50,836 nt of DNA from an uncultured Bacteroidales bacterium (GCA_902762385.1 CACWNQ010000017.1:1-50836); one strand, 5' to 3'. Shown: positions 43,674-50,836, counted from the stretch's first letter. The notes: generated from the sequence alone by a model not told the origin. Numbers and translations are program-made.

Positions 43674-46532
43674 CTAATTGCTGCTGTTCTCGTCAACGTC
43701 GTCGAAGAGTCGCGTTTGTCCTGTTAGCATGTCGCGCACCTCTTGTTGGCTTATTTCGTTGTTATCGTCGCCTTCCTGTTCTTCATCGAGGTCGACTTGT
43801 ACAGGTTCTTCGTCGGTCTCCACGATGCGTGGCTCAAGTTCGGTAACGGTGTCGACCTTGTAGGTGGTCAGTCGCTTGCCCTTGGCGTGGAAACTCTTGA
43901 CAGCGATAAACTCCTCGGCATCGACTATGAGGTTGTCGCGCACGCTGTCGTCGCCACCGAATTTCACCTCAAATCGTGGATACTTGGTATCGGTGAGCAA
44001 GATGAGGCTTGATTCGGGATTGTCGCCAATCATGCGCTGCTTTTTGCTGTTGTCGTCGAGAGTGAAACGCTTGAGGTAGACGTAGCCCTGGTCGGCATCG
44101 TTGAGGATAGCAGTCCACACTAGGCTGGGGTTATACTTCATGATGCGCAGAATGCCTTCCTCGTAGTGATTAGTGGCCTCGTTGCTGGTGGTGTAGAAAT
44201 CGCCATTGCGCATGATGACCAGGATGCGGTCGTCGCCGGCGAACTTGCCTAGCGACACGCCATGTCCCTCATAGTTGATGCGCAAGATGTCCTGATCGAA
44301 CCAAACCTCGCGGTCGCCCAATGTGGAACGTCCGTGCTCCTTGAGAGTGATGCGATGAATCTCGTTCTTGGTCACCATGTTGCCTCGCACCGTCTTGCCC
44401 TTGATGGCCATGTCGGCGAGGTCAACATCGAATTGCAGCACACGCAAGTGCTTCTTGGGTTTGAGAGTGATGCGCAGAACTTCGGCCTCTCCGTTGGGGT
44501 TTACCGTGAACCACAGCACCTTAGAACCTGGCTTGCCTTGCGTGATGTCGTATTCCTTGTCGCGAGTGACGCCGGTGATAGCGAATCGCTTCATGTAGGT
44601 GGTTCCGCCACGTCCGTCGGTGTAGAGGGCGTTGTAGATGGTGCGTGTGTCGTTTCGCTTGTATACTCCCACATGCATAACATGCTTGCCCACATATAAT
44701 TTCTCGGCAACCTTCACCACCTTGTACTTACCGTCCTTATAGAAGATAATGATGTCGTCGATGTCGCTGCAGTTGCATATGAACTCGTCCTTTTTGAGAC
44801 CCGTTCCAATGAATCCCTCCTGACGGTTGATGTAGAGTTTCTCGTTGGCCTCGGCAACCTTGCTTGCGACAATAGTGTCGAAGTCGCGAATGGTGGTGCG
44901 ACGTGGGTGCAGATGGCCATATTTCTTCTTCAGGTTCTCATACCAGTTGATGGTGTGCTCGACGAGGTGTGCAAGTTTGTAGTCGATGTCGGCGAGTCGC
45001 TCGTTGAGCATAGCGATGTAGTTGTCGGCCTTGTCGCTGTTGAACTTGACGATGCGCTTCATCTTAATTTCCATGAGTCGTAGCACGTCGTCGCGCGTAA
45101 TCTCACGGTAGAACTGCGGCTTGAATGGTTCGAGTCGCTTGTCGATGTGCTTAACAGCGGCGTCCTCGTCCTTGGCTTGCTCGTAGCCCCGATCCTTGTA
45201 GATGCGCTCCTCGATAAAGATTTTCTCGAGCGAAGCAAAGAAGAGCGACTCCATGGTCTCGAGACGCTGAATCTCGAGTTCGCGTCGCAGAATCCCCTTA
45301 GTGTGGTCGACACTGAACTGTAGCAAGTGAGTGGCAGTGAGGAACTGTGGCTTCTCGTCCTTGATGACGCAGATGTTAGGCGAAATGCTTGTTTCGCAGT
45401 CGCTGAAAGCGTAGAGCGCATCGATGGCCTTGTCGCTCGAGGTGCCTGGTTGCAGGGTGACTATAATCTCGGCGGTAGAAGATGTGTTGTCCTCTACCTT
45501 CTTAATCTTAATCTTGCCTTTCTCGGCAGCTTTCAGAATAGAATCGATGAGAGTACTGGTGGTCTTGCCGTAGGGCAGGTCCTTGACTAGCAGAGTCTTA
45601 TTGTCAAGCTTCTCAATCTTGGTGCGCACTCTCACGTTGCCGCCTCGCTCACCGTCGCGATAGTTGTTCACGTCGACATATCCGCCAGTGGGGAAGTCGG
45701 GGTAGAGTTGGAATTCCTCGCCCTTGAGATAGGCAACAGCAGCGTCGAGAATCTCGTTGAAGTTGTGAGGCAGGATTTTACATGAAAGACCCACGGCAAT
45801 ACCCTCGGCACCTTGAGCCAGCAATAGCGGGAACTTGACGGGGAGGGTGATGGGCTCTCGGTTGCGTCCGTCGTAACTCATGGTCCAGTCGGTGACCTTG
45901 TTGTCGAAGGCAACCTCGAGGGCAAACTCGCTCAATCGAGCCTCGATGTAACGTGGGGCAGCGGCACCGTCGCCAGTGAGGATGTTACCCCAGTTACCCT
46001 GAGTGTCGATGAGCAGTTCTTTTTGACCTAGTTGCACCAGAGCGTCGCCAATAGATGCGTCGCCGTGAGGGTGGTAGTGCATGGTGTCGCCCACGATACC
46101 TGCCACCTTGGTGTAGTGCCCGTCGTCGCTCTCCTTCATGACATGGAGGATGCGTCGCTGCACTGGCTTGAGGCCGTCCTCGATGTGAGGAATGGCACGC
46201 TCAAGGATTACGTAGCTGGCATAGTCGATGAACCAGTTCTCGTACATACCCGAGAGCTTGAGTCGTTTGTCCTTTTTGGTGCTGTCGGTGCGAGGATAGG
46301 ATGTTGTTGCGTTGGAATCAGTGGACTCAACTGACTCACTTGACTCACTTGACTCACTTGACTCACTTGACTCACTTGACTCGGTCATACTCCTCCTGGC
46401 CCCCTCTATCTTAGAGGGGGAGCTCTTCTTGGACTCTTCCTGCTCGCTCTCTGCGTTAGAGGTTGAGTTTTGGTTTTGGTCATTGTCCTCGATGGGCTCC
46501 AGGTCGTTGGGTATGTTATTATCGTCGTTCAT
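43674..46532 (-). CDS. parC: DNA topoisomerase IV subunit A
   Basis: A 952-residue type IIA topoisomerase subunit that cuts and rejoins DNA to separate daughter chromosomes. The catalytic core starts near residue 93 (LSGMYENWFIDYASYVILER). It shows AIPHIEDGLKPVQRRILHVM, HYHPHGDASIGDALVQLGQ, the active-site tyrosine in AAPRYIEARLSEFALE, and EGIAVGLSCKILPHNFNEIL. The C-terminal part (about 600-900) is a beta-pinwheel without the GyrA box, in favour of ParC over GyrA. The first ~90 residues are an acidic, low-complexity extension encoded partly by repeats (see 46328 and 46400). It heads an operon of five genes. The parE partner is not in the window. Confidence 0.93.
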   Translation of the reverse strand: MNDDNNIPNDLEPIEDNDQNQNSTSNAESEQEESKKSSPSKIEGARRSMTESSESSESSESSESSESVESTDSNATTSYPRTDSTKKDKRLKLSGMYENWFIDYASYVILERAIPHIEDGLKPVQRRILHVMKESDDGHYTKVAGIVGDTMHYHPHGDASIGDALVQLGQKELLIDTQGNWGNILTGDGAAAPRYIEARLSEFALEVAFDNKVTDWTMSYDGRNREPITLPVKFPLLLAQGAEGIAVGLSCKILPHNFNEILDAAVAYLKGEEFQLYPDFPTGGYVDVNNYRDGERGGNVRVRTKIEKLDNKTLLVKDLPYGKTTSTLIDSILKAAEKGKIKIKKVEDNTSSTAEIIVTLQPGTSSDKAIDALYAFSDCETSISPNICVIKDEKPQFLTATHLLQFSVDHTKGILRRELEIQRLETMESLFFASLEKIFIEERIYKDRGYEQAKDEDAAVKHIDKRLEPFKPQFYREITRDDVLRLMEIKMKRIVKFNSDKADNYIAMLNERLADIDYKLAHLVEHTINWYENLKKKYGHLHPRRTTIRDFDTIVASKVAEANEKLYINRQEGFIGTGLKKDEFICNCSDIDDIIIFYKDGKYKVVKVAEKLYVGKHVMHVGVYKRNDTRTIYNALYTDGRGGTTYMKRFAITGVTRDKEYDITQGKPGSKVLWFTVNPNGEAEVLRITLKPKKHLRVLQFDVDLADMAIKGKTVRGNMVTKNEIHRITLKEHGRSTLGDREVWFDQDILRINYEGHGVSLGKFAGDDRILVIMRNGDFYTTSNEATNHYEEGILRIMKYNPSLVWTAILNDADQGYVYLKRFTLDDNSKKQRMIGDNPESSLILLTDTKYPRFEVKFGGDDSVRDNLIVDAEEFIAVKSFHAKGKRLTTYKVDTVTELEPRIVETDEEPVQVDLDEEQEGDDNNEISQQEVRDMLTGQTRLFDDVDENSSN
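46328..46381 (-). repeat. 9-bp in-frame repeat in the parC linker
   Basis: GACTCACTT repeated five to six times, encoding Ser-Ser-Glu units (SESSESSESSESSES). The 9-bp period keeps the frame, so copy number can change without breaking parC. Confidence 0.9.
46400..46420 (-). repeat. Palindromic element inside the parC linker
   Basis: CCCCCTCT-ATCTT-AGAGGGGG, a perfect 8-bp hairpin with a TCCTCCTGG-like purine/pyrimidine flank. It has the look of intergenic hairpin elements of Bacteroidales, but here it is translated (SPSKIEGARRS). Confidence 0.75.
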
Positions 46533-46582
46533 TTACAGGTCAAAAGAGTATATAAAATATCTATTATACTAAAATTAGTTGG

Positions 46583-46590
46583 CAAAGTTA
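46583..46590 (-). promoter_or_regulatory. -7 box for the parC operon
   Basis: The minus strand reads TAACTTTG about 50 bp before the ATG at 46532. Confidence 0.55.
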
Positions 46591-46680
46591 GTAATTTTTG
46601 GTGAGAAAAACGACATTAAAAAGAAAAAGTTTGGTCAAACAACGGGAACAACACATAAACAACTTGCACAACTGGCTTTA

Positions 46681-46992
46681 ATCAATGCACAATGCATAAT
46701 GCATAATGCACAATAACGTTGGATACTGGGTGGGTCGCCTGCTGCGAGAAATCTAACAAATATTTATAAATCTCACAGGTGCTGGATGGGCGCTTCGCTT
46801 AAATCAATGCACAATGCATAATGCACGATGCTCAATTTTGCCGGCTTGCGCCGGAAATTGGAGCGCTGCGCGCTAAAATTTTTGTTATGAATTTTAGAGT
46901 CGAAGACTCTCTAATTTTCATGTGTGCAGCACATGGCAAAAAGTATGGTAGTTTTCCTCTCACAAAGCTGCAACTATCGTTGTCGAAAAGCC
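46681..46992. repeat. Mosaic of CATAATGCA units and short hairpins
   Basis: No gene was seen. CATAATGCA/CACAATGCA runs lie at 46681-46716 and 46801-46830. Module A (GGATACTGGGTGGGTCGCCT, 46721-46752) matches 1583-1615. Hairpins: CCGGC-TTGC-GCCGG (46841-46854), module B with AGCGC-TGC-GCGCT (46855-46881), AGAGTC-GAA-GACTCT (46896-46910) and ATGTG-TGCAG-CACAT (46920-46934). A degraded copy of module D (GCTGCAACTATCGTTGTCGA) lies at about 46965-46990. Between 46591 and 46680 nothing was seen. Confidence 0.8.
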
Positions 46993-47189
46993 CTTAATCA
47001 ATGCATAATTCATAATGCACAATGCATAATGGGGCTGCGCCTTGAGTTAATGCATAATTCATAATGCATAATGCATAATGGGGCTGCGCCTTGAGTTAAT
47101 GCATAATTCATAATGCATAATGCACAATGGGGGCTGCGCCTTGAGTTAATGCATAATTCATAATGTACAATGCATAATGGGGCTGCGCG
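46993..47189. repeat. Four tandem copies of a ~49-bp unit
   Basis: The unit is TTGAGTTAATGCATAATTCA followed by TAATGCATAATGCATAATGG and GGCTGCGCC. Copies start near 46993, 47042, 47091 and 47141 and differ at a few positions. It is built from the CATAATGCA family plus a GC-rich GGGGCTGCGCC end. There are no spacers, so it is not a CRISPR array. Confidence 0.9.
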
Positions 47190-47203
47190 CGGATGCTTTA
47201 TTT

Positions 47204-47279
47204 ATCTCAAAAAGCTGCACCTATCGGTGACGAAAAGCTGGCTTACGCCAGATTATAAAATATTCTTGCCATAATTCAA
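47204..47279 (-). repeat. Module D copy 1, with hairpin
   Basis: Read on the minus strand: TTGAATTATGGCAAGAATAT, then hairpin CTGGC-GTAA-GCCAG, then TTTTCGTCACCGATAGGTGC and AGCTTTTTGAGAT. It matches copy 2 (48653-48730) with few changes. The stop codon of the 47276 gene (TGA) is the TGA of its TTGAATT start. It could double as the 3' end of that transcript. Confidence 0.85.
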
Positions 47280-47950
47280 ATTTCTTTTATAGTAATCCAA
47301 ACATCAAGTTTTTTGATGTTAGGTGTGTCGTTATAGTTCACTTGAATACATTCTTCTTTTGTTCGATGAATCTGATCTGGGAAGTCACATATAATTTCAC
47401 CAGCTATGTCATTTACCATTTCATAATCTTCTTCAACAGGCAAAGAGTTAACATAGGCTATTATATGCAAGAGTTTATTGTTGACTCCTAAAGTCACAGC
47501 AACCACATTAGGCCTCAGGTTGCTTTCAATCGCCCTTTGTGCCGACCATTTTAATGTGTCTTTATCATTTTTTTCCATTCTTTTGGAGTCACTGAACCGA
47601 TTGCCACGTTTATTATATCTAATTAAAAACCATTCGTATACACCAATTAGAATGAAAGACAAAAACATATAAGCCCAAGAGCGATATGGCATAGCTTGAA
47701 CGCCCGATATCCAATAAGCAAAACAAATTGGATAAGGTATGAAAAAATAAATCTTACGTCTTGATAAAAGAAGATTAATTAACAGGACAATTAGTAAAGA
47801 AACAAATAAAACAACAGCACCAAAACGGAAAGTTATACCCATAGCCACATCTTGTTTGGCTAAAGGGCACACCCAGTTTATTAGATCAATGCCTAATAAA
47901 AAGATTACACAAATAATAATATTCAAGATTATTAGTAATATAACTCTCAT
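47276..47950 (-). CDS. Membrane protein with C-terminal immunity-like domain
   Basis: A 224-residue protein. The start was placed at the ATG at 47950 (MRVILLIILN); the TTG at 47983 overlaps the upstream gene. Four hydrophobic helices fill residues 1-130 (IILNIIICVIFLLGIDLI, VVLFVSLLIVLLINLLL, IYFFIPYPICFAYWI, YMFLSFILIGVYEWFLI). The cytosolic end (QRAIESNLRPNVVAVTLGVN, NSLPVEEDYEMVNDIAGEII, CDFPDQIHRTKEECIQVNY) resembles a small alpha/beta domain I associate with toxin-immunity neighbourhoods. That match is by pattern only. AT-rich, unlike the rest of the window. It follows the 47977 gene by 26 bp. Confidence 0.65.
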   Translation of the reverse strand: MRVILLIILNIIICVIFLLGIDLINWVCPLAKQDVAMGITFRFGAVVLFVSLLIVLLINLLLSRRKIYFFIPYPICFAYWISGVQAMPYRSWAYMFLSFILIGVYEWFLIRYNKRGNRFSDSKRMEKNDKDTLKWSAQRAIESNLRPNVVAVTLGVNNKLLHIIAYVNSLPVEEDYEMVNDIAGEIICDFPDQIHRTKEECIQVNYNDTPNIKKLDVWITIKEI

Positions 47951-47976
47951 TTTGATATTATTTTCCCATAATTCAA

Positions 47977-48609
47977 TTACCAATATTCCACTTCATATAT
48001 TGCTTCCTGAATTTGCAAATCATCATTTATGCTATACACCCATTCAGGTCCTCCATCTGTTGCCATTACAGGTTCTTTACCCAAGACAAAACTTCTTGTT
48101 TGAGATTTTGGTTGGAACAACGACTGTTTCTGCTCTGTTGATAATTTTATATCATCGCGCACAATGAAATTGTAACCATCCAAATTAAAGCAGCAGAATA
48201 CTCGACTCTTAATATCACTAATGATGCCAACATACGGAGTTGTGTCAAAATCGGTATAAAAAGATACATGATTTGTATGTTTTGGAGAAAAACACATTAC
48301 TACTATACCATACTCAGTAGAGTATTTGTTTCTCACAAGAATGGGCACAATACGGGTCTTAATTAACTCTATATAATTTGTGTCAATCAATTCAGCGAGT
48401 CTTACTTTAACTACAATCGAATCATTGCTATTTTCATATGGTTCTATGATAGCAGAATCATTGAGCGTTGGTTTTGGGACTGATACTTGTTTTGACGTTG
48501 AATTTGAGCCTTTTGAACTTGATAACTCTTTTTGCCCTCTACCACCGCACGAGAGCAACAAGCCCAAACAAGCTATTGCAAGAATAATCTGTAATCTCAG
48601 TTTTGCCAT
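47977..48609 (-). CDS. Lipoprotein of unknown function
   Basis: A 210-residue lipoprotein with lipobox LGLLLSC near residue 21, then a Ser/Lys-rich linker and a soluble domain (IVVKVRLAELIDTNYIELIK, YGIVVMCFSPKHTNHVSFYT, FCCFNLDGYNFIVRDDIKLS, TDGGPEWVYSINDDLQIQEA). The ATG lies inside a repeat copy (TTGAATTATGGCAAAA), so repeat DNA provides its start. First gene of a pair with 47276. I do not recognise a family. A lipoprotein beside an immunity-like membrane protein could be surface-exposed protection, but this is a guess. Confidence 0.7.
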   Translation of the reverse strand: MAKLRLQIILAIACLGLLLSCGGRGQKELSSSKGSNSTSKQVSVPKPTLNDSAIIEPYENSNDSIVVKVRLAELIDTNYIELIKTRIVPILVRNKYSTEYGIVVMCFSPKHTNHVSFYTDFDTTPYVGIISDIKSRVFCCFNLDGYNFIVRDDIKLSTEQKQSLFQPKSQTRSFVLGKEPVMATDGGPEWVYSINDDLQIQEAIYEVEYW

Positions 48610-48735
48610 AATTCAATGTGTTTTCTGCCATCCGCAAAGAGATAGTAATATAATCTCAAAAAGCGGCACCTATCGGTGACGAAAAGCTGGCTTACGCCAG
48701 ATTATTAAATATTTTTGCCATAATTCAATCTGTTT
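48604..48735 (-). repeat. Promoter-leader module and module D copy 2 in tandem
   Basis: On the minus strand the order is AGAAAACAGATTGAATTATG, module D (48730-48653, with hairpin CTGGC-GTAA-GCCAG), then CTTTGCGGATGGCAGAAAAC and ACATTGAATTATGGC (48645-48604), which ends in the ATG of the 47977 gene. The same leader sequence (CTTTGCAGATAGCAGAAAAC) occurs at 50261-50302 with a perfect promoter box. Here the box reads TATCTCTTTG and is imperfect. Confidence 0.8.
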
Positions 48736-48759
48736 TCTTTTGTATTCTTTCATTGTTGC

Positions 48760-49329
48760 TTATTTAGATTTCATAAAGTCACACCATACGTTATAAATAT
48801 CACTTAAACATGTTTCAGAAAAGGATCCATCTGCCATTTTAAGAACTTGTATATAAACCAACCAAATTGGATTCATATAAATTTTACCCAAATCGATAAT
48901 CATGTGTCCATAATCATTATTCTTTTTGTTTTTAAGATATTGTTGCCATTCCAAGCCTTGGTGGTTATAAATCATCATTTCCCCAAGAAAAACACCTACG
49001 TCAAACACCATAGATAATGATATATCACTTAATCTCCAATCTTCAATATCAATATATGATGCCGTTTTAGCTCTCTTTTCTTCAAGTTGAGATGTTGTTA
49101 ATGGAACTTTTTCAAAAGTGCTATTAAGCCATTTTGCCAATAATATCAATGAATCACAAGAATAATCCAAAAAATCACATTGATATTGAGAACTAACTGC
49201 TGTTTTTAGAATTTCCAAACGAGTTGATTTGTTTTCAAAGAACCAATCAGCATTGTTCTTCAAACTTTCTAGACTATAATCGCGATAGCAAAAGTCGATA
49301 GGTAGATTATTTATTACGCTATAATTCAT
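48760..49329 (-). CDS. Immunity-like protein of unknown function
   Basis: A 189-residue soluble protein without a signal peptide, rich in Trp, Tyr and Asp. The segment FDVGVFLGEMMIYNHQGLEW, then NDYGHMIIDLGKIYMNPIWL with VYIQVLKMADGS, resembles a layout seen in small proteins that neutralise polymorphic toxins (a GExxixNxxxLxW pattern followed by a NPxxxV strand). This is my recollection of a pattern and needs a profile search. The start overlaps the end of the 49319 gene by 11 bp, so the two are probably coupled. AT-rich. Confidence 0.6.
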   Translation of the reverse strand: MNYSVINNLPIDFCYRDYSLESLKNNADWFFENKSTRLEILKTAVSSQYQCDFLDYSCDSLILLAKWLNSTFEKVPLTTSQLEEKRAKTASYIDIEDWRLSDISLSMVFDVGVFLGEMMIYNHQGLEWQQYLKNKKNNDYGHMIIDLGKIYMNPIWLVYIQVLKMADGSFSETCLSDIYNVWCDFMKSK

Positions 49330-49762
49330 TATTCAATCTATGCAACGTTGTTGTGTTTTTGCCAGTGAAGAACAGGTCGGAATTGTCATGCTCGAGAACG
49401 ATAGAGTCGTTTGAGATATGCTTGATGTGGCATTTCCCTTTTGACTCATCATTAATCACCACTTTGATTGACAAATCGTCATCATTTTGATTGAAATAAT
49501 AGTTCTCTATTCTCAATATGGAATCAAGACAAGTGTCAATTTCCTCAACTGAGATATGTCCATAAGGTCCATGGCTGTCTATGTCGTCCCAATAACATGC
49601 TATCATTATCAAAGATGTCTTATCATCGCCTTTTTTAGCTACTGTGTCCACATAAACATTGCCTATAAACTTATCGTACTTGGAATTGCCAGCTTTATTG
49701 CCGGTGCAACACGAAAATATAACAAGCAAAAACGCGATTGCCAATAGGTTTCTCATAAGCAT
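49319..49762 (-). CDS. Small lipoprotein of unknown function
   Basis: A 147-residue lipoprotein with lipobox VIFSC near residue 18. Two start codons are possible (49762 and 49756); the second gives a more typical MRNLLAIAFLL signal peptide. The mature part is acidic (CYWDDIDSHGPYGHISVEEI, NYYFNQNDDDLSIKVVINDE, HISNDSIVLEHDNSDLFFTG) and probably all beta. Overlaps and precedes the immunity-like 48760 gene. No family recognised. Confidence 0.65.
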   Translation of the reverse strand: MLMRNLLAIAFLLVIFSCCTGNKAGNSKYDKFIGNVYVDTVAKKGDDKTSLIMIACYWDDIDSHGPYGHISVEEIDTCLDSILRIENYYFNQNDDDLSIKVVINDESKGKCHIKHISNDSIVLEHDNSDLFFTGKNTTTLHRLNNEL

Positions 49763-49809
49763 AAATGACGATTAATCAGAATTTGTAAATCAGCAGTTAT
49801 AACTAAAAA

Positions 49810-50196
49810 TCACAAGTAACAGTAATAATAGATTAATTTATTATTTATTGTGTCTATAGTTAGTTCTATAATTTTCGAGTCTCTGTCTATCCTTTTATAG
49901 TAACCAGCTCCATTAACGATATATTTTGAATATTCAGAATTAATAATTACATTTTTGTCAAAGGTATTAAAATTTTCATTTTCACATTTGGATTTCAAGT
50001 ATTCAGTATCTAATATCTTATATACCTCTACTCTATATCCATCTCCGCCAAAAGTTTGCCAATATTCCTCAGAGGTCAAATAACAAACTTTTCCGTTTAA
50101 AGATGTATTTAAGATAGTTTCCACATCATTTAGATGACTACGACTACACCCAAAAAGAACTATGCTTAAAAGTATTATTATAGCAAATTTTTTCAT
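49810..50196 (-). CDS. Small lipoprotein of unknown function
   Basis: A 128-residue lipoprotein with lipobox IVLFGC near residue 17. The mature part is Tyr/Asn/Lys-rich (CYLTSEEYWQTFGGDGYRVE, VYKILDTEYLKSKCENENF, YIVNGAGYYKRIDRDSKIIE). It lies about 100 bp downstream of the perfect promoter in the repeat copy at 50239-50326, which probably drives it and perhaps the genes after it. Very AT-rich. No family recognised. Confidence 0.65.
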   Translation of the reverse strand: MKKFAIIILLSIVLFGCSRSHLNDVETILNTSLNGKVCYLTSEEYWQTFGGDGYRVEVYKILDTEYLKSKCENENFNTFDKNVIINSEYSKYIVNGAGYYKRIDRDSKIIELTIDTINNKLIYYYCYL

Positions 50197-50238
50197 TTTC
50201 TAATAGAATAATTACTCCTTATTTTAAAATTCTGAGCT

Positions 50239-50326
50239 GTAATAGGTGACAAAAAAATTTCTTGTCATAATTCAATCTGTTTTCTGCTATCTGCAAAGAT
50301 AGCGGTTTTTTGTAAAATCATTCAAA
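50239..50326 (-). promoter_or_regulatory. Repeat-borne promoter and leader (module copy 3)
   Basis: On the minus strand TTTG (50326-50323), a 21-bp spacer and TATCTTTG (50301-50294), then CAGATAGCAGAAAACAGATT and GAATTATGACAAGAAATTTT. The leader matches 48604-48645, and the end (GTCACCTATT) matches a fragment of module D. Here the ATG of the repeat opens no long frame. Confidence 0.7.
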
Positions 50327-50343
50327 TATTGGCCAATGAAGAA

Positions 50344-50715
50344 CTATTTTTGAAAATATACTTTTCTCATTTTCATTTCTTTTCCATTTAAAAGAATTAT
50401 CTCATTTTTTAAATGATCAAAGTAGTTAATACTATCAATAATATTGTCTTCATATCCTGGCGAATAAAAATCGGCATCAAGTATCATCTTATCATCATAA
50501 TCATTGTAAATCCTGAATCTTATTGCGCTGTCATTGCTCGACACCTTTTGTATCCAAAAAGCTTCTTTGCTATTGCCTTTCCAAACAGCATCATCCGGCA
50601 CGTTAATAGTCCGAATGTCAAAAATACAGGCAAAAGCAATAATTAGCACTATAAGAATTGTGGCAATTATTGAAAACCACAAAAACGATTTCTTATGTTT
50701 TTGAATCTTTTTCAT
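50344..50715 (-). CDS. Small membrane-anchored protein of unknown function
   Basis: A 123-residue protein; the start was set at the ATG at 50715 (MKKIQKHKKSFLWFS) instead of a TTG at 50742. One N-terminal membrane helix (FLWFSIIATILIVLIIAFAC, about residues 11-30) follows a positive tail, so the remainder is outside the cytoplasm. That part is probably beta-rich (AFWIQKVSSNDSAIRFRIYN, LKNEIILLNGKEMKMRKVYF). AT-rich like its neighbours. No family recognised. Confidence 0.65.
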   Translation of the reverse strand: MKKIQKHKKSFLWFSIIATILIVLIIAFACIFDIRTINVPDDAVWKGNSKEAFWIQKVSSNDSAIRFRIYNDYDDKMILDADFYSPGYEDNIIDSINYFDHLKNEIILLNGKEMKMRKVYFQK

Positions 50716-50766
50716 TTTTTTCTTCTTTAAGTTGTCTAACAATGGGATTGTTTTGAGTTTGTTTTT

Positions 50767-50836
50767 TTATTCGGTTGTTATTTCAATGCGAACTGTGTGT
50801 TCCCTATTTTTCTTGTCACAAATGGTCTTTCCTTCA
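50767..50836 (-). CDS. C-terminal end of a further minus-strand gene (partial)
   Basis: An open frame enters from the right edge and ends in TAA at 50767 (last residues EGKTICDKKNREHTVRIEIT-TE). Its position 51 bp upstream of the 50344 gene fits the run of same-strand genes. Too short to identify. Confidence 0.4.
   Translation of the reverse strand, partial: EGKTICDKKNREHTVRIEITTE

Noticed and set aside
46993-47189. CRISPR-like array of ~49-bp repeats
   Set aside because: Units are contiguous with no unique spacers and no cas genes are present.
46993-50836. Integron cassette array
   Set aside because: The repeats lack an attC-like two-box structure as far as can be seen, genes occur in groups, and no integrase is in the window.

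Overview
The window is chromosomal DNA from a member of the Bacteroidales, most like a Muribaculaceae or Prevotellaceae gut commensal. The evidence is promoters of the Bacteroidetes type (TTTG, about 20 bp, TAnnTTTG), little use of Shine-Dalgarno sequences, a PorW/SprE-type TPR lipoprotein, secreted proteins ending in a type IX-like tail (NLQGVKF... GIYIHNGKKVIIK), dockerin-like GDVNGDGSVTSADVT repeats, and a DUF2795 protein. No rRNA, tRNA, CRISPR array or intact insertion sequence was seen.

Layout. (1) 1-2.5 kb: a GC-rich RecA-fold ATPase gene running off the left edge, about 600 bp of low-complexity and hairpin repeats, and a 5'-truncated HipA kinase. (2) 2.5-10.2 kb: DUF2795 protein, LOG-family protein, PorW-like lipoprotein, AroA, and two small secreted or membrane proteins. 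(3) 10.3-20.7 kb: arginine and ornithine catabolism. ArcA, ornithine carbamoyltransferase and carbamate kinase give citrulline, ornithine and ATP; RocD and PruA take ornithine to glutamate. The genes lie on both strands, interrupted by an acyltransferase and a split tandem SUMF1-domain gene. (4) 20.8-29.2 kb: a glycine-zipper lipoprotein, then a cobalamin riboswitch in front of a BtuB receptor, a BtuG-like beta-propeller lipoprotein and a dockerin-tagged surface protein, followed by two modular secreted proteins. (5) 29.4-34.8 kb, minus strand: bcp-recA, a WYL regulator, and a sodium:solute symporter beside NamZ (MurNAc release and probable uptake). (6) 34.9-46.5 kb: membrane pyrophosphatase, GAPDH, MscL, then a compact minus-strand operon parC - DUF3316 - S41 peptidase - trmO - nucleoside kinase. 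(7) 46.5-50.8 kb: a repeat-rich stretch followed by an AT-rich run of small lipoprotein, membrane and immunity-like genes, partly separated by copies of a shared repeat.

A theme of the window is mobile or expanding non-coding repeat DNA. Several families (AACTCAAAA micro-repeats, CATAATGCA micro-repeats, short hairpins, a promoter-bearing module) sit between genes. In at least three places they appear to have entered coding sequence: the ParC N-terminal linker, the AroA C-terminal tail and the start of the HipA remnant. The best candidate for something undescribed is the right-hand repeat-delimited cluster, where the repeat supplies a promoter, a start codon and a stop codon to neighbouring genes. 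Functions are read from motifs only; no homology search was run.
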